NCBI RefSeq assembly: GCF_000308875.1
Contig: NZ_BAGL01000017.1
Span: forward strand, 1 to 37,666
Direction of reading: 5' to 3'
Length of the DNA stretch: 37,666 bases
From: Nocardia transvalensis NBRC 15921
GTDB lineage: Bacteria; Actinomycetota; Actinomycetes; Mycobacteriales; Mycobacteriaceae
Under the pieces are notes generated by a model. That model was not told the DNA's origin. It ran no database searches and worked only from the letters and a program-made list of their open reading frames with translations. This document shows, one piece after another, positions 24,449-32,578 of the stretch (positions within the stretch are counted from its first letter, which is position 1; the number at the start of each line of letters is the position of its first letter). The translations under genes were made by a program, and so were the position numbers.

Positions 24449-25606
24449 TCAGTGCCCGGTGCGCGCCGAGCGCACCAGCTCCATCGTCTCCACCAGCAGT
24501 TTGCCGACCGATTCGGTCTCGGTGAGGAAGCCGTCGTGCCCGTCGCGCGAATGCACCACCTCGAGGCCCTTGCAGCCGGGCAGCAGATCGGCCAGCTCCT
24601 GCTGCGTGCGCAGCGGGTAGAGCCGGTCGGAGTCGACGCCCCCGACGATGCACGGAACCGTCGTCGCCGACAGCGCCGCCTCGATCCCGCCCCGGCCGCG
24701 GCCCACGTCGTGCCGGTTCATCGCCTCGGACAGCAGCACATAGGTGGCCGCGTCGAAGCGCTGCACCAGCTTCTGCGCCTGGTACTCGAGGTAGCTCTGC
24801 ACGGCGTAGCGGCCACCGTCGCGGGGGTCCTCGCCGTCCTGCGGGCGGTTCTCGAAGCGGTGGTCGAGTTCGAAGTCGGTGCGGTAGGTCAGGTGCGCGA
24901 TCCGGCGGGCGATCCCCAGTCCGGCGGTCGGCGCCCGGCCGGTGCCGTGGTAGTTGCCGCCCTGCCAGTTCGGATCGGCCTGGACGGCCGCGATCTGGGT
25001 GGTCTGGGTGCCGATCTGATCGGCCGTGGCGCGCGCCCCGACCGCCAGCACCAGCCCGGCCTCCAGCCGCTCCGGGTAGCCGACCATCCACTCCAGCACC
25101 CGCATGCCGCCCATCGATCCGCCGACCACGGCGGCCAGCCGCTCGATGCCGAGCAGATCGAACAGCACCACCTCGGCAGTCACCTGATCGCGGATGGAGA
25201 TCTCGGGAAACCTTGCGCCCCACGGCTTTCCGTCGGATGCGAGGGAGGAGGGCCCGGTGCTGCCCTGACAGCCGCCGAGCACGTTGGTGGCGACCACGCA
25301 CCACTGATCGGTATCGAGCGGCAGGCCCGGGCCCACGATGCCGTCCCACCAGCCCGGCAGCTGGTGCAGGTCGTCGGGCGGGCCCGCCACGTGCGAGTCG
25401 CCGGTGAGCGCGTGCTCGATCAGCACGATGTTGTCGGCCTCCGGCGACAGCTCACCCCAGCGCTGCACGGCCAGCTCGACGTCCGGGACCACCGCGCCGC
25501 TCTCCAGCCGCACGTCCCCGATGGCGATGGTGCCGAGCGTGCCATCCGGCGGCGGCAGCAGGGTCGCCGCCGACCGGGCCGTGCTCGGGTCGATGCTCAC
25601 GGTCAC
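24449..25606 (-). CDS. metX: Homoserine O-acetyltransferase
   Basis: A 385-residue alpha/beta-hydrolase-fold enzyme that acetylates homoserine for methionine synthesis. Diagnostic segments are [33 protein letters not shown], the nucleophile Ser in [13 protein letters not shown], the acid Asp in VDSDRLYPL and catalytic His in GHDGFL. The GTG start (VTVSIDPS) was chosen because length then matches relatives and it overlaps, as GTGA, the stop of a short upstream frame; ATG codons further upstream remain possible. The sulfhydrylase gene metY, usually beside metX, is absent here. Expression should be controlled by the SAM-IV riboswitch and Cys-rich leader peptide upstream. Confidence 0.95.
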   Translation of the reverse strand: MTVSIDPSTARSAATLLPPPDGTLGTIAIGDVRLESGAVVPDVELAVQRWGELSPEADNIVLIEHALTGDSHVAGPPDDLHQLPGWWDGIVGPGLPLDTDQWCVVATNVLGGCQGSTGPSSLASDGKPWGARFPEISIRDQVTAEVVLFDLLGIERLAAVVGGSMGGMRVLEWMVGYPERLEAGLVLAVGARATADQIGTQTTQIAAVQADPNWQGGNYHGTGRAPTAGLGIARRIAHLTYRTDFELDHRFENRPQDGEDPRDGGRYAVQSYLEYQAQKLVQRFDAATYVLLSEAMNRHDVGRGRGGIEAALSATTVPCIVGGVDSDRLYPLRTQQELADLLPGCKGLEVVHSRDGHDGFLTETESVGKLLVETMELVRSARTGH

Positions 25607-25866
25607 CGCGCCGCCGTCGCGCATGCGGCGCCCGCCGACCACGAACATCCGGCGTCGGCCGGAGAGGTGACGACGAAACGCATACCGTCGATGGTAGCGA
25701 TCGAGGTCGGACCCCCTGCTGTAGCTATGACCAGGCCGGGAGATGTGACCTTCATGACCCGGGCGTGCGAGCCCGGCGTGGCGGATGTGATCATGCCGAC
25801 GCCGCGATGTACGTGCCGCGAGGCGTCGTGTGCCGAGATGTTTCGGGGTGCGGTCGAGTCACTCAT
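25603..25866 (-). CDS. Small ORF in the metX leader, coupled to metX
   Basis: An 87-codon frame ([16 protein letters not shown]...) filling the gap between the Cys-rich leader peptide and metX. Its TGA overlaps the chosen metX GTG by 4 nt, a normal coupling arrangement. No family is recognised and there is no signal peptide or helix pattern. It may be a real small protein, a long attenuator frame, or chance in GC-rich DNA. Without it the metX leader would run some 470 nt from the riboswitch to the start codon. Confidence 0.35.
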   Translation of the reverse strand: MSDSTAPRNISAHDASRHVHRGVGMITSATPGSHARVMKVTSPGLVIATAGGPTSIATIDGMRFVVTSPADAGCSWSAGAACATAAR

Positions 25867-25869
25867 GTG

Positions 25870-25882
25870 TTACTCCGAGTAA
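25870..25882. promoter_or_regulatory. Short palindrome before the leader ORF
   Basis: TTACTCCGAGTAA, 6-bp arms around one base, ends 3 nt before the ATG of the 87-codon frame and covers its ribosome binding position. It could be an operator or a small RNA hairpin. Its half-site resembles that of the 15589-15610 operator but the spacing differs. Confidence 0.4.
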
Positions 25883-25910
25883 GGATCGCCGTGGGGCGGA
25901 CGTGCGGCAG

Positions 25911-25946
25911 TTACCTGGTTTCGAGTAGCGAACAGATACAGCACAT
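25911..25946 (-). CDS. Cys-rich leader peptide MCCICSLLETR upstream of metX
   Basis: An 11-codon frame with three Cys in its first five codons. AGGAGGT lies 7 nt before the ATG, the best ribosome binding site seen in the window, which is strong evidence for translation. It begins 24 nt after the riboswitch stem. In mycobacteria, short upstream frames rich in Cys codons act as cysteine-responsive attenuators of downstream sulfur genes. A similar role here is inferred: ribosome stalling at the Cys codons when Cys-tRNA is low would change expression of the downstream frames and metX. Confidence 0.75.
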   Translation of the reverse strand: MCCICSLLETR

Positions 25947-25969
25947 CTCGATGACCTCCTGATAGTCGC

Positions 25970-26075
25970 GCTTGCTCTCGTCTTTCGAGAGCCGGGTCAT
26001 CACCCGGAGCACCCCACCGCAACTGGAGGGTTGCCGGCCAGCGAGCCGGGGCTTGGCGCTGGCACTCATGACCTG
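25970..26075 (-). promoter_or_regulatory. SAM-IV riboswitch
   Basis: Read on the minus strand, the segment begins GGTCATGAGTGCCAGCG, continues CAAGCCCCGGCTCGCTGG, CCGGCAACCCTCC and GCGGTGGGGTGC, and closes with GGGTGATGACC. This is the conserved order of the actinobacterial SAM-IV class; GGTCAT and ATGACC form P1. A 7-bp hairpin (GCTCTCG/CGAGAGC, 25974-25992) follows, as in that class. SAM-IV elements bind S-adenosylmethionine and lower expression of methionine genes, fitting metX downstream. No U-rich terminator was seen, so control is probably at translation. Confidence 0.9.
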
Positions 26076-26124
26076 ATTGGGATGGTAGCGGATCGCCGGT
26101 GGCCGGGGCGAGACCAGGTGGCGG

Positions 26125-26883
26125 CTACCGCCCGGGCTCGCTCTCCGCACCGGCGGCCCGTACCACCGGGACCGCGCAGCGGCGGATGAACTCGTCGTAG
26201 GCGCCCTGGACGGCCCGCACGCTGGCGTCCGCCGAGTCGGCGGGGTCGCCCTGCGGGATCTCCGCGTCGCATTCCATACCGGTGCGCAGGATCGCGTTGA
26301 AGGTGGCCGCGATGAGCCGCACCGTCATCGACTCGCTGTCCGCGCCGATGCGCTCGGCGAGGGCGGAGTGGATCTCGACGGTCTTGGTGTCGGCGACCTC
26401 CATGCTGCGGGCGCGCACCGTCGGGCTGGCCCGGCTGATCCGCTGCATGCGCTGGAACCACTCGAACGGCACCGATCCGTCCGCGATGCTCTGAGCGGTC
26501 ACGGCCAGGTAGGTGTCGAGCAGGGACTGGAGTTCGTTGCCCGTCACGGGCTGTTTGCGCAGTTCGGCGCCGATCGCCTTGCCCCAGTCCTCGATCGGGG
26601 CGAGGACGATGTCCTCCTTCAGCTCGAAGTACCGGTTCACCGTGCGCGGCGAGACGTCGGCCGCCTCCGCGATCTGTTCGACGGTCGTCGCCTCGAAGCC
26701 GTGCGCATCACACAACCGCAGCGCGACCTCGATGATGCGGTGCCGGGTCTGCTGCTTCTTGCGTTCGCGCAAGCCAGGCTGTGTCTGATTCTGCCCGCCC
26801 GGGGGCCCTGCGTGGTTACGCGGGCTGCCGCCTTCGGGCCCTGACCGGTCGGGCTGTGCGGGACGCAGCGGTGAGTCGAGCAT
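26125..26883 (-). CDS. TetR-family regulator with repeat-derived N-terminal extension
   Basis: A 252-residue regulator. The TetR helix-turn-helix is clear (RHRIIEVALRLCDAHGFEATTVEQIAEAADVSPRTVNRYF, about residues 47-86), followed by a helical ligand domain. The preceding 40 residues are unusual: most (about residues 13-36, RSGPEGGSPRNHAGPPGG...) are encoded by a copy of the dispersed 70-bp repeat. The start ATG has no strong ribosome binding site, so translation might begin elsewhere. It is divergent from a 14-TM exporter, with a 7-7-7 palindrome between, so it very likely represses that exporter and itself. Confidence 0.88.
   Translation of the reverse strand: MLDSPLRPAQPDRSGPEGGSPRNHAGPPGGQNQTQPGLRERKKQQTRHRIIEVALRLCDAHGFEATTVEQIAEAADVSPRTVNRYFELKEDIVLAPIEDWGKAIGAELRKQPVTGNELQSLLDTYLAVTAQSIADGSVPFEWFQRMQRISRASPTVRARSMEVADTKTVEIHSALAERIGADSESMTVRLIAATFNAILRTGMECDAEIPQGDPADSADASVRAVQGAYDEFIRRCAVPVVRAAGAESEPGR
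26777..26846 (-). repeat. Dispersed 70-bp repeat, copy B, inside the TetR gene
   Basis: Reverse-strand copy of the element at 6949-7018 (61 of 70 positions alike by hand alignment). Here it is read in another frame, giving a Gly/Pro/Gln-rich stretch before the DNA-binding domain. As in copy A, no stop codon is introduced. Confidence 0.8.
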
Positions 26884-26928
26884 GTCCAGATTCTATCGCC
26901 ATCCGCTCTGATTGTGACGAGATACGCC

Positions 26929-26949
26929 AAATGTCACAGTCAGACATTT
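26929..26949. promoter_or_regulatory. TetR-type operator between regulator and exporter
   Basis: Perfect 7-bp arms AAATGTC and GACATTT with a 7-bp spacer, 46 nt before the TetR start and 72 nt before the exporter start. TTGACG at 26955-26960 may be the exporter -35, so a bound repressor would lie directly over the promoter. Confidence 0.7.
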
Positions 26950-27020
26950 TTCTCTTGACGCCAATTGTCCGGCGATGCCACGATGGCTGCACGTTCCCTT
27001 CCGATGCAGGAGCCCCCTTC

Positions 27021-28511
27021 ATGACCGACACCGGGACACTCGTTTCTCCCGATACCTCCGCCGAGCCCAAGAGCTCGCGCCGCTGGTGGGCGCTGGTCGT
27101 ACTCGCCCTGGCCCAGCTCATGGTGGTGCTCGACGCCACGATCGTCACGATCTCGCTGCCGTTCGCCCAGCGCGATCTGAACATCAGCGACGGCGACAAA
27201 CAGTGGATGCTCACCGCCTACACGCTGATCTTCGGCGGCCTCCTGTTGCTCGGCGGCCGTCTCGCCGACTACCTGGGCCGCCGCCGGATGTTCATGGTCG
27301 GCCTCGTCGGATTCGCCGCCGCCTCGGCGCTGGCGGGTCTCGCGCAGAATGCCGCCGAACTGTTCGCGGGCCGCGCGCTGCAAGGTGCGTTCGCGGCCGT
27401 CCTGGCCCCGGCGGCGCTGTCGCTGGTGTCGGTGACCTTCACCGAGGCGTCCGAGCGCGCTCGCGCCTTCGGCGTCTTCGCCGGTGTGTCCGGCGGCGGC
27501 GCGGCGATCGGCCTGATCGCCGGCGGCGCGCTCACCGAATACGCCGACTGGCGCTGGTGCCTGCTGGTCAACACCCCGGTCGCGATCATCGCGCTGATCG
27601 GTGCGCTGGCGTTCGTGGTCAAGGACGTGCCCGCGCCACGGACCGGCGGCTACGACTTCCCGGGCGCGGTCACCGTCACCCTGGGCCTGATCAGCGTGGT
27701 GTACGGCTTCAGCCGCGCGGCCGAGGACGGCTGGCTCGCCAGCAGCACGCTGGGATTGCTCGTCGCGGGCGTCGCGCTACTGATCGCATTCGTGGCGATC
27801 GAGCGGCGCACGGCGAATCCGCTGCTCCCGCTGCATATTCCGGGTGAGATCAACCGCGGCGGCTCGTTCCTGGTCGCGCTGCTGATCCCGATCGCCATGT
27901 TCGCGATGTTCATCAACCTCAGCTACTACCTGCAGATCACGCTCGGCTATTCGGCGCTGAAGGCCGGTGTCGCGTTCCTGCCGTTCCCGATCGGGATCGT
28001 GGTCTCGGCGGGTATCGCCAGCGCTCTGCTGCCGCGGATCGGCCCGCGCCCGCTCATGCTCGGCGGCGTCGCGCTCGGCGTGGCGGGCCTGGTCTACCTG
28101 GCACAACTGAGCTTCGGTGACGGGTTCGCGACCGTCGTGCTGCCCGCGATGATCCTGATGTCGCTGGGTATGGGCCCGATGTTCGTCTCGATGCAGACCA
28201 CCGCGCTGCACCAGGTCGAGGCCGAGGACTCCGGCGTGGCCAGCGCGTTGCTGAACGCGGCGCAGCAGGTGGGTGGCGCCATCGGCACCGCGCTGCTGAC
28301 CACCATCTCGGTGCAGGTCGCCCAGCGCTTCGCGGAGAACAACCCGGGCGCGGACAACCTCGCGGCCCGCGCCGCGATCCACAGCTACGACGTCGCCTTC
28401 TACGTCGGCGCGGTGTTCTTCCTGGTGGCGATCCCGATCGTCGCCCTGATGATCCGGGACAAGCCGCAGAACCTGCTGGAGGGCTCCGAACACGTGGCAG
28501 TGGGTGTCTGA
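27021..28511 (+). CDS. MFS drug exporter, DHA2 family (14 helices)
   Basis: A 496-residue membrane transporter. Motif LDATIVTISLPFAQRDL in helix 1, GGRLADYLGRRRMFMVG (motif A) after helix 2, and the antiporter motif GVSGGGAAIGLIAGGALTEYADWRWCLLVNTP in helix 5 place it in the EmrB/QacA group of proton-driven drug exporters. The ATG follows GCAGGAG. It is divergent from the TetR gene and very likely repressed by it through the palindrome in the gap. Substrates are unknown. A cluster of repeat hairpins follows the stop. Confidence 0.93.
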   Translation: MTDTGTLVSPDTSAEPKSSRRWWALVVLALAQLMVVLDATIVTISLPFAQRDLNISDGDKQWMLTAYTLIFGGLLLLGGRLADYLGRRRMFMVGLVGFAAASALAGLAQNAAELFAGRALQGAFAAVLAPAALSLVSVTFTEASERARAFGVFAGVSGGGAAIGLIAGGALTEYADWRWCLLVNTPVAIIALIGALAFVVKDVPAPRTGGYDFPGAVTVTLGLISVVYGFSRAAEDGWLASSTLGLLVAGVALLIAFVAIERRTANPLLPLHIPGEINRGGSFLVALLIPIAMFAMFINLSYYLQITLGYSALKAGVAFLPFPIGIVVSAGIASALLPRIGPRPLMLGGVALGVAGLVYLAQLSFGDGFATVVLPAMILMSLGMGPMFVSMQTTALHQVEAEDSGVASALLNAAQQVGGAIGTALLTTISVQVAQRFAENNPGADNLAARAAIHSYDVAFYVGAVFFLVAIPIVALMIRDKPQNLLEGSEHVAVGV

Positions 28512-28526
28512 TCAATCACCGGCAAT

Positions 28527-28613
28527 ACCACCCTGTTCCCGGCGTGACCACCCTGTTCCCGGCATGCTTTTGGCCGGGAACTCGGTGTTTCCGGCCAAAA
28601 CCATGCCGGAAAC
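28527..28613. repeat. Two 20-bp direct repeats and two dispersed hairpins
   Basis: Direct units (ACCACCCTGTTCCCGGC plus GTG or ATG) at 28527 and 28547 lead into a hairpin TTCCCGGC/GCCGGGAA with loop ATGCTTTTG (28556-28580). A second hairpin, GTTTCCGGC/GCCGGAAAC with loop CAAAACCAT (28587-28613), is the same element inverted with compensating stem changes. They start 15 nt after the exporter stop and may terminate it. Confidence 0.88.
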
Positions 28614-28844
28614 AAGGGAGATCGCGGCGGAGAAGCGGGGCGTTTCTGTGTCGTAGCCAACTCTCAATGAGGCGGCCCCTGGCAGTGAGACCCAGCGCAC
28701 CAGTACGCTTGTCTTGTTTAGCACCTGGCGTCCCGCCGACATCGCGGGGCGTATACGTTGTCTGTTGAACAGCTGGGGTCCGCTCACAAGCGTGTTCGCC
28801 TGGCCGTGCAATGGGAGCACCTTCCTAGGAGGACACGAAGATCC
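28614..28844 (+). promoter_or_regulatory. Leader and promoter region of icd
   Basis: With the repeats before it, this is a 333-nt gene-free stretch. It must contain the icd promoter; TATACG at about 28752 is a possible -10, without a clear -35. AGGAGG at 28827-28832 is the icd ribosome binding site, 12 nt before the ATG. Nothing else was recognised. Confidence 0.4.
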
Positions 28845-30062
28845 ATGTCCAAGATCAAGGTTGAAGGTACCGTCGTCGAACTCGACGGCGACGAAATGAC
28901 CCGGATCATCTGGCAGTTCATCAAGGACAAGCTGGTCCACCCGTACCTCGACATCAATCTCGAGTACTACGACCTCGGGATCGAATATCGGGACAAGACC
29001 GATGACCAGGTCACCGTCGATGCAGCCAATGCCATCAACAAGCACGGGGTCGGCGTCAAGTGCGCCACCATCACCCCGGACGAGGCGCGTGTCGAGGAAT
29101 TCGGCCTGAAGAAGATGTGGCGGTCGCCCAACGGCACCATCCGCAACATCCTGGGCGGCACGATCTTCCGCGCCCCGATCATCATCTCGAACGTCCCGCG
29201 CCTGGTTCCGGGCTGGACGAAGCCGATCATCATCGGGCGTCACGCGTTCGGCGACCAGTACCGCGCCACCGACTTCAAGGTGCATCAGGCGGGCACCGTC
29301 ACCCTCACCTTCACGCCCGAGGACGGCTCCGAGCCGATCCAGCACGAGGTCGTGAAGCTGCCCGAGGACGGCGGCGTGGTGATGGGTATGTACAACTTCA
29401 AGAAGTCCATCGAGGACTTCGCGCGCGCGTCGCTGAACTACGGCCTGCAGCAGAACTACCCGGTCTACATGTCGACGAAGAACACCATCTTGAAGGCCTA
29501 CGACGGCATGTTCAAGGATACGTTCCAGGAGATCTACGAGACCGAGTTCAAGAACGAGTTCGACGCCGCCGGTCTGACCTACGAGCACCGGCTCATCGAT
29601 GACATGGTCGCCTCCGCGCTGAAGTGGGAGGGCGGTTACGTCTGGGCGTGCAAGAACTACGACGGCGACGTGCAGTCCGACACCGTGGCGCAGGGCTTCG
29701 GCTCGCTGGGCCTGATGACCTCGGTGCTGCTGACCCCGGACGGCCGGACGTGTGAGGCCGAGGCCGCGCACGGCACGGTGACCCGCCACTACCGGCAGCA
29801 CCAGCAGGGCAAGCCGACCTCCACCAACCCGATCGCCTCGATCTTCGCGTGGACCCGCGGCATCGCCCATCGCGGCAAGCTGGACAACACCCCCGAGGTG
29901 ATCGGCTTCGCCCAGACCCTCGAGGACGTCGTCATCAAGACCGTCGAGGACGGCCAGATGACCAAGGACCTGGCGCTGCTGGTCGGCGGCGATCAGGGCT
30001 ACCTGACCACCGAGGAGTTCCTCGGTGTGCTCGACGCCAACCTGGCGCGCGAACTGCGCTGA
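28845..30062 (+). CDS. icd: NADP-dependent isocitrate dehydrogenase
   Basis: A 405-residue enzyme of the homodimeric, eukaryote-like class (Icd1 in mycobacteria), oxidising isocitrate to 2-oxoglutarate in the citric acid cycle with NADPH formation. Diagnostic parts are [43 protein letters not shown] (substrate binding), [13 protein letters not shown] segment [11 protein letters not shown] with metal-binding Asp, and [30 protein letters not shown] (NADP binding). Length is normal. In mycobacteria icd1 lies near the metX region, and the same broad neighbourhood is seen here with the TetR-exporter pair in between. It ends in a strong terminator. Confidence 0.97.
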   Translation: MSKIKVEGTVVELDGDEMTRIIWQFIKDKLVHPYLDINLEYYDLGIEYRDKTDDQVTVDAANAINKHGVGVKCATITPDEARVEEFGLKKMWRSPNGTIRNILGGTIFRAPIIISNVPRLVPGWTKPIIIGRHAFGDQYRATDFKVHQAGTVTLTFTPEDGSEPIQHEVVKLPEDGGVVMGMYNFKKSIEDFARASLNYGLQQNYPVYMSTKNTILKAYDGMFKDTFQEIYETEFKNEFDAAGLTYEHRLIDDMVASALKWEGGYVWACKNYDGDVQSDTVAQGFGSLGLMTSVLLTPDGRTCEAEAAHGTVTRHYRQHQQGKPTSTNPIASIFAWTRGIAHRGKLDNTPEVIGFAQTLEDVVIKTVEDGQMTKDLALLVGGDQGYLTTEEFLGVLDANLARELR

Positions 30063-30074
30063 CGCCACCTCCGT

Positions 30075-30099
30075 TTTCCGGCGTGCTTGTGGCCGGAAA
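30075..30099. repeat. Dispersed hairpin element after icd
   Basis: Arms TTTCCGGC and GCCGGAAA around loop GTGCTTGTG, 12 nt after the icd stop. The stem differs from the CCCGGC copies by paired changes, and the loop keeps the TGCTT core. Confidence 0.85.
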
Positions 30100-30111
30100 C
30101 AAACGAACATC

Positions 30112-30153
30112 CGGGCACCCGCCCCCACCTCGATCGGTGGCCGCGGGTGCCCG
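30112..30153 (+). terminator. Intrinsic terminator of icd
   Basis: An 11-bp stem CGGGCACCCGC/GCGGGTGCCCG encloses an inner CCACC/GGTGG hairpin and is followed by AATTGTTT. It is the most terminator-like structure in the window. Confidence 0.85.
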
Positions 30154-30401
30154 AATTGTTTCCGGGTGACGTGGGCGCTCCGCCGGCCCGTTCGTGATCT
30201 CCGATACAGCGCGTGCCGGGCGAGTCGAAAGCCCGCTGGCCCCGGGAGCCGAACGTTGCTGTCCGGCAAGCGATATCGCTCTCCTCCTCCGCCGACCGCC
30301 CGCGGCGCGGTGATCGCCCCGAACCCGGCGTTCCCGGCCGGTGAGTGAGATCACCGTTTATTCGGGATGCGCGAGCGTTCGCCGCCATGTTGCGCTGAGT
30401 C
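30154..30401. other. Gene-free stretch upstream of the second MFS gene
   Basis: With the two hairpins before it, this completes a 339-nt gap. It should hold the promoter of the following MFS gene. A small dyad GGTGA/TCACC near 30340-30355 is the only symmetry noticed. Nothing else was recognised. Confidence 0.4.
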
Positions 30402-31706
30402 GTGGCCTCCGTAACCCCGCCCGCAGTGGCCAATCCCCAGACCTCCTCCGTCTCGCCGGCCGCGACCGCGCGCGGCAGCGCCGACGTGCCCGCGACCGAC
30501 GTGCCGGTGGTGCCCATCCCCGGACGCACCGGCTGGCACATCCCCGCCATGCTCGCGCTGGCGCTCGGCGGCTTCGGCATCGGCACCACCGAATTCGTCA
30601 CCATGGGCCTGCTGCCGGATATCGCGCACGCCATGAACGTGTCCGAGCCGTCCGCCGGCCATGCCGTCTCGGCCTATGCACTGGGTGTGGTGGTCGGAGC
30701 CCCCGTGATCGCCGCGCTGTCCGCGCGGATGCCGCGCAAGCGCCTGCTGATCGGCCTGATGGTGGCCTTCACCCTCGGCAACCTCGCCTCGGTGATCGCG
30801 CCGTCGTTCGGGACGCTGGTGGCCGCGCGGTTCGTCTCCGGGCTGCCGCACGGCGCGTACTTCGGTGTGGCCTCGCTGGCCGCGGCGACGCTCGCTCCGG
30901 TCGGTCAGCGCGCCAAGGCGATTGCCGCGGTGATGCTGGGCCTGAGTGCCGCCAATGTCGTCGGCGTCCCCGCCGCGACCTGGCTCGGCCAGCATCTCGG
31001 ATGGCGCGACGCCTACATGGTGGTCGCCGTGATCGGCCTCGCCACCATCTTCGCCATCGCGAAATTCGTCCCCCAGCTCACCGCGATTCGCGTCACGGAT
31101 CCACGCACCGAACTCGGGGCTCTGCGCCGCTCCCAGGTGCTGCTGACACTGGTCGTCGGCGCGGTCGGGTTCGGCGGCATGTTCGCCGTCTACACCTACG
31201 TCACCACCACGCTCACCGATGTCGCCGGGATGCCGGCGGGTCTCGTGCCGATCGTGCTGGCGCTGTTCGGGCTGGGCATGATCGCCGGGAACATCATCGG
31301 CGGCGTGCTGGCCGACCGCGGCGTCGACCGCGCGATCTTCCTCGCGCTGGTGTCGATGGTCGTCATCCTCGCCGGATTCGTTGCCGCCGCGCACAATCCG
31401 TACACCGCCGGCATCGGCGCCTTCCTGGTCGGCGCGTCCGGGGCTGCTCTCGCGCCGGGCCTCCAGACCCGCCTGATGGATGTCGCCCACGACGCGCAGA
31501 CCCTAGCCGCCGCCCTCAACCACGCCGCACTGAATATCGCCAACGCGGCGGGCGCGTGGCTCGGCGGCCTGGTGATCGCCGCAGGTCTCGGCTACACGGC
31601 TCCTGCGATGGTCGGCGCGGGCCTGGCTGTCTCGGGCGTGCTGATGTTCACGATCACCGTCTGGCTCGCCCGGCGGCATGGCACGGGTCCGGTGCGGCAG
31701 TCCTGA
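30402..31706 (+). CDS. MFS exporter, DHA1 family (12 helices)
   Basis: A 434-residue membrane transporter. GGFGIGTTEFVTMGLLPDIA in the first helix, LSARMPRKRLLIGLM (motif A) and FVSGLPHGAYFGVASLAAATL match the AraJ/Cml-type DHA1 group that exports sugars, nucleosides or drugs such as chloramphenicol. The N-terminus before the first helix is about 45 residues of Ala/Pro/Ser-rich sequence, so the GTG start is uncertain; no clear ribosome binding site is present. It lies 60 nt upstream of a TetR gene on the same strand and may or may not be functionally tied to it. Substrate unknown. Confidence 0.88.
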   Translation: MASVTPPAVANPQTSSVSPAATARGSADVPATDVPVVPIPGRTGWHIPAMLALALGGFGIGTTEFVTMGLLPDIAHAMNVSEPSAGHAVSAYALGVVVGAPVIAALSARMPRKRLLIGLMVAFTLGNLASVIAPSFGTLVAARFVSGLPHGAYFGVASLAAATLAPVGQRAKAIAAVMLGLSAANVVGVPAATWLGQHLGWRDAYMVVAVIGLATIFAIAKFVPQLTAIRVTDPRTELGALRRSQVLLTLVVGAVGFGGMFAVYTYVTTTLTDVAGMPAGLVPIVLALFGLGMIAGNIIGGVLADRGVDRAIFLALVSMVVILAGFVAAAHNPYTAGIGAFLVGASGAALAPGLQTRLMDVAHDAQTLAAALNHAALNIANAAGAWLGGLVIAAGLGYTAPAMVGAGLAVSGVLMFTITVWLARRHGTGPVRQS

Positions 31707-31731
31707 ATCCACCCGTCCGGCAGCGCACTTT

Positions 31732-31747
31732 CATACACCCGTGCATG
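31732..31747. promoter_or_regulatory. TetR-type operator in front of the TetR gene
   Basis: CATACACCCGTGCATG: 7-bp arms with one mismatch around CC, 19 nt before the regulator ATG. It matches the core of the stronger palindrome at 32488-32505 (CATACA...TGTATG), suggesting one protein binds both. Confidence 0.6.
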
Positions 31748-31766
31748 TAAGTGTACAATTCGCGGA

Positions 31767-32411
31767 ATGACCGGGCCCGCAGTCTCGAAACCGCAGCGTC
31801 GCACGCAGGAGCAGCGCAGCAGTGAGATGCGCGTCCGGCTGCTCGACGCCACCATCGACTGCCTGGTCGAATTCGGGTACGTGGGCACCACGACGCCGCG
31901 GGTGGCCGAGCGCGCGGGCGTGACCCGCGGCGCGCAGGTGCACCACTTCGGCTCCAAGACCGACCTCGTGGTGGCCGCGATCAGCCACCTCGCCCAGCGT
32001 CGCACCGATGCGGCCATGCAGGAGATCGGCCGCTTCCGGTCCGAGGGCGATCCCGTCGCCGCGGTGCTGGATTTCATGTGGGAGCTGCATCAGGGGCCGC
32101 TGTTCATCGCGGCCATGGAGCTGTGGGTGGCGGGCCGGGTCGATCGGGTGCTGGCCGCCGAGATGGCGAAGGTCGAGCCGTTCGTCAACAACGCCGTGCT
32201 CACGGCCACCGCGCAACTCGTCCCCGACGAGGTCGACCGCAAGATCGCCCGAGATTTCGTCTACACCGCCATGGACGCGCTACGCGGAATCCTGGTGTCC
32301 AATTTTATCGATCCTGATTCCGACCGCGCCCTCCGTCGCTGGAAGCGCGCCTCGGCTCACCTGCGCCTGGCTGCGGAAGCGTCCCTTCCGGGCCTGCGCT
32401 CCGGCAAGTAA
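31767..32411 (+). CDS. TetR-family regulator next to the lipid-oxidation cluster
   Basis: A 214-residue regulator. The helix-turn-helix covers [48 protein letters not shown] (about residues 21-68). The C-terminal domain ([22 protein letters not shown]...) is of the type found in many acyl-CoA-responsive TetR proteins, though the ligand is unknown. A palindrome overlaps its own promoter and a closely similar one precedes the Ltp1 gene 168 nt downstream. It therefore probably regulates itself and the five-gene cluster that follows. Confidence 0.88.
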   Translation: MTGPAVSKPQRRTQEQRSSEMRVRLLDATIDCLVEFGYVGTTTPRVAERAGVTRGAQVHHFGSKTDLVVAAISHLAQRRTDAAMQEIGRFRSEGDPVAAVLDFMWELHQGPLFIAAMELWVAGRVDRVLAAEMAKVEPFVNNAVLTATAQLVPDEVDRKIARDFVYTAMDALRGILVSNFIDPDSDRALRRWKRASAHLRLAAEASLPGLRSGK

Positions 32412-32487
32412 CTCCTCGGCGGCTGACTTTTCGCCGACTCTGCCTCCCTCTGGCTTCTCGGGCCGCCGCCCACCCTCTTGCCACGTT

Positions 32488-32505
32488 ACATACAGCTCTG
32501 TATGT
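32488..32505. promoter_or_regulatory. TetR-type operator in front of the lipid-oxidation cluster
   Basis: ACATACAGCTCTGTATGT: perfect 8-bp arms with a 2-bp centre, 73 nt before the Ltp1 start. Shared half-site CATACA with the 31732-31747 site. Confidence 0.75.
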
Positions 32506-32578
32506 TTGTTTCCAGATTCGATCCGCTGGATCGGCGCACGCTGCCCACCTCGGTGGGCGGCCCGAAGTGAGGAGTGCG

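Noticed and set aside
25757..25777. CCGGGC/GCCCGG hairpin in the metX leader as a transcription terminator
   Set aside because: Short stem with no T-tract; may be chance in GC-rich sequence, so no terminator was annotated.
25911..26150. 79-codon frame reading through the riboswitch into the Cys-rich peptide
   Set aside because: The upstream part is the conserved SAM-IV RNA; only the last 11 codons have their own strong ribosome binding site.
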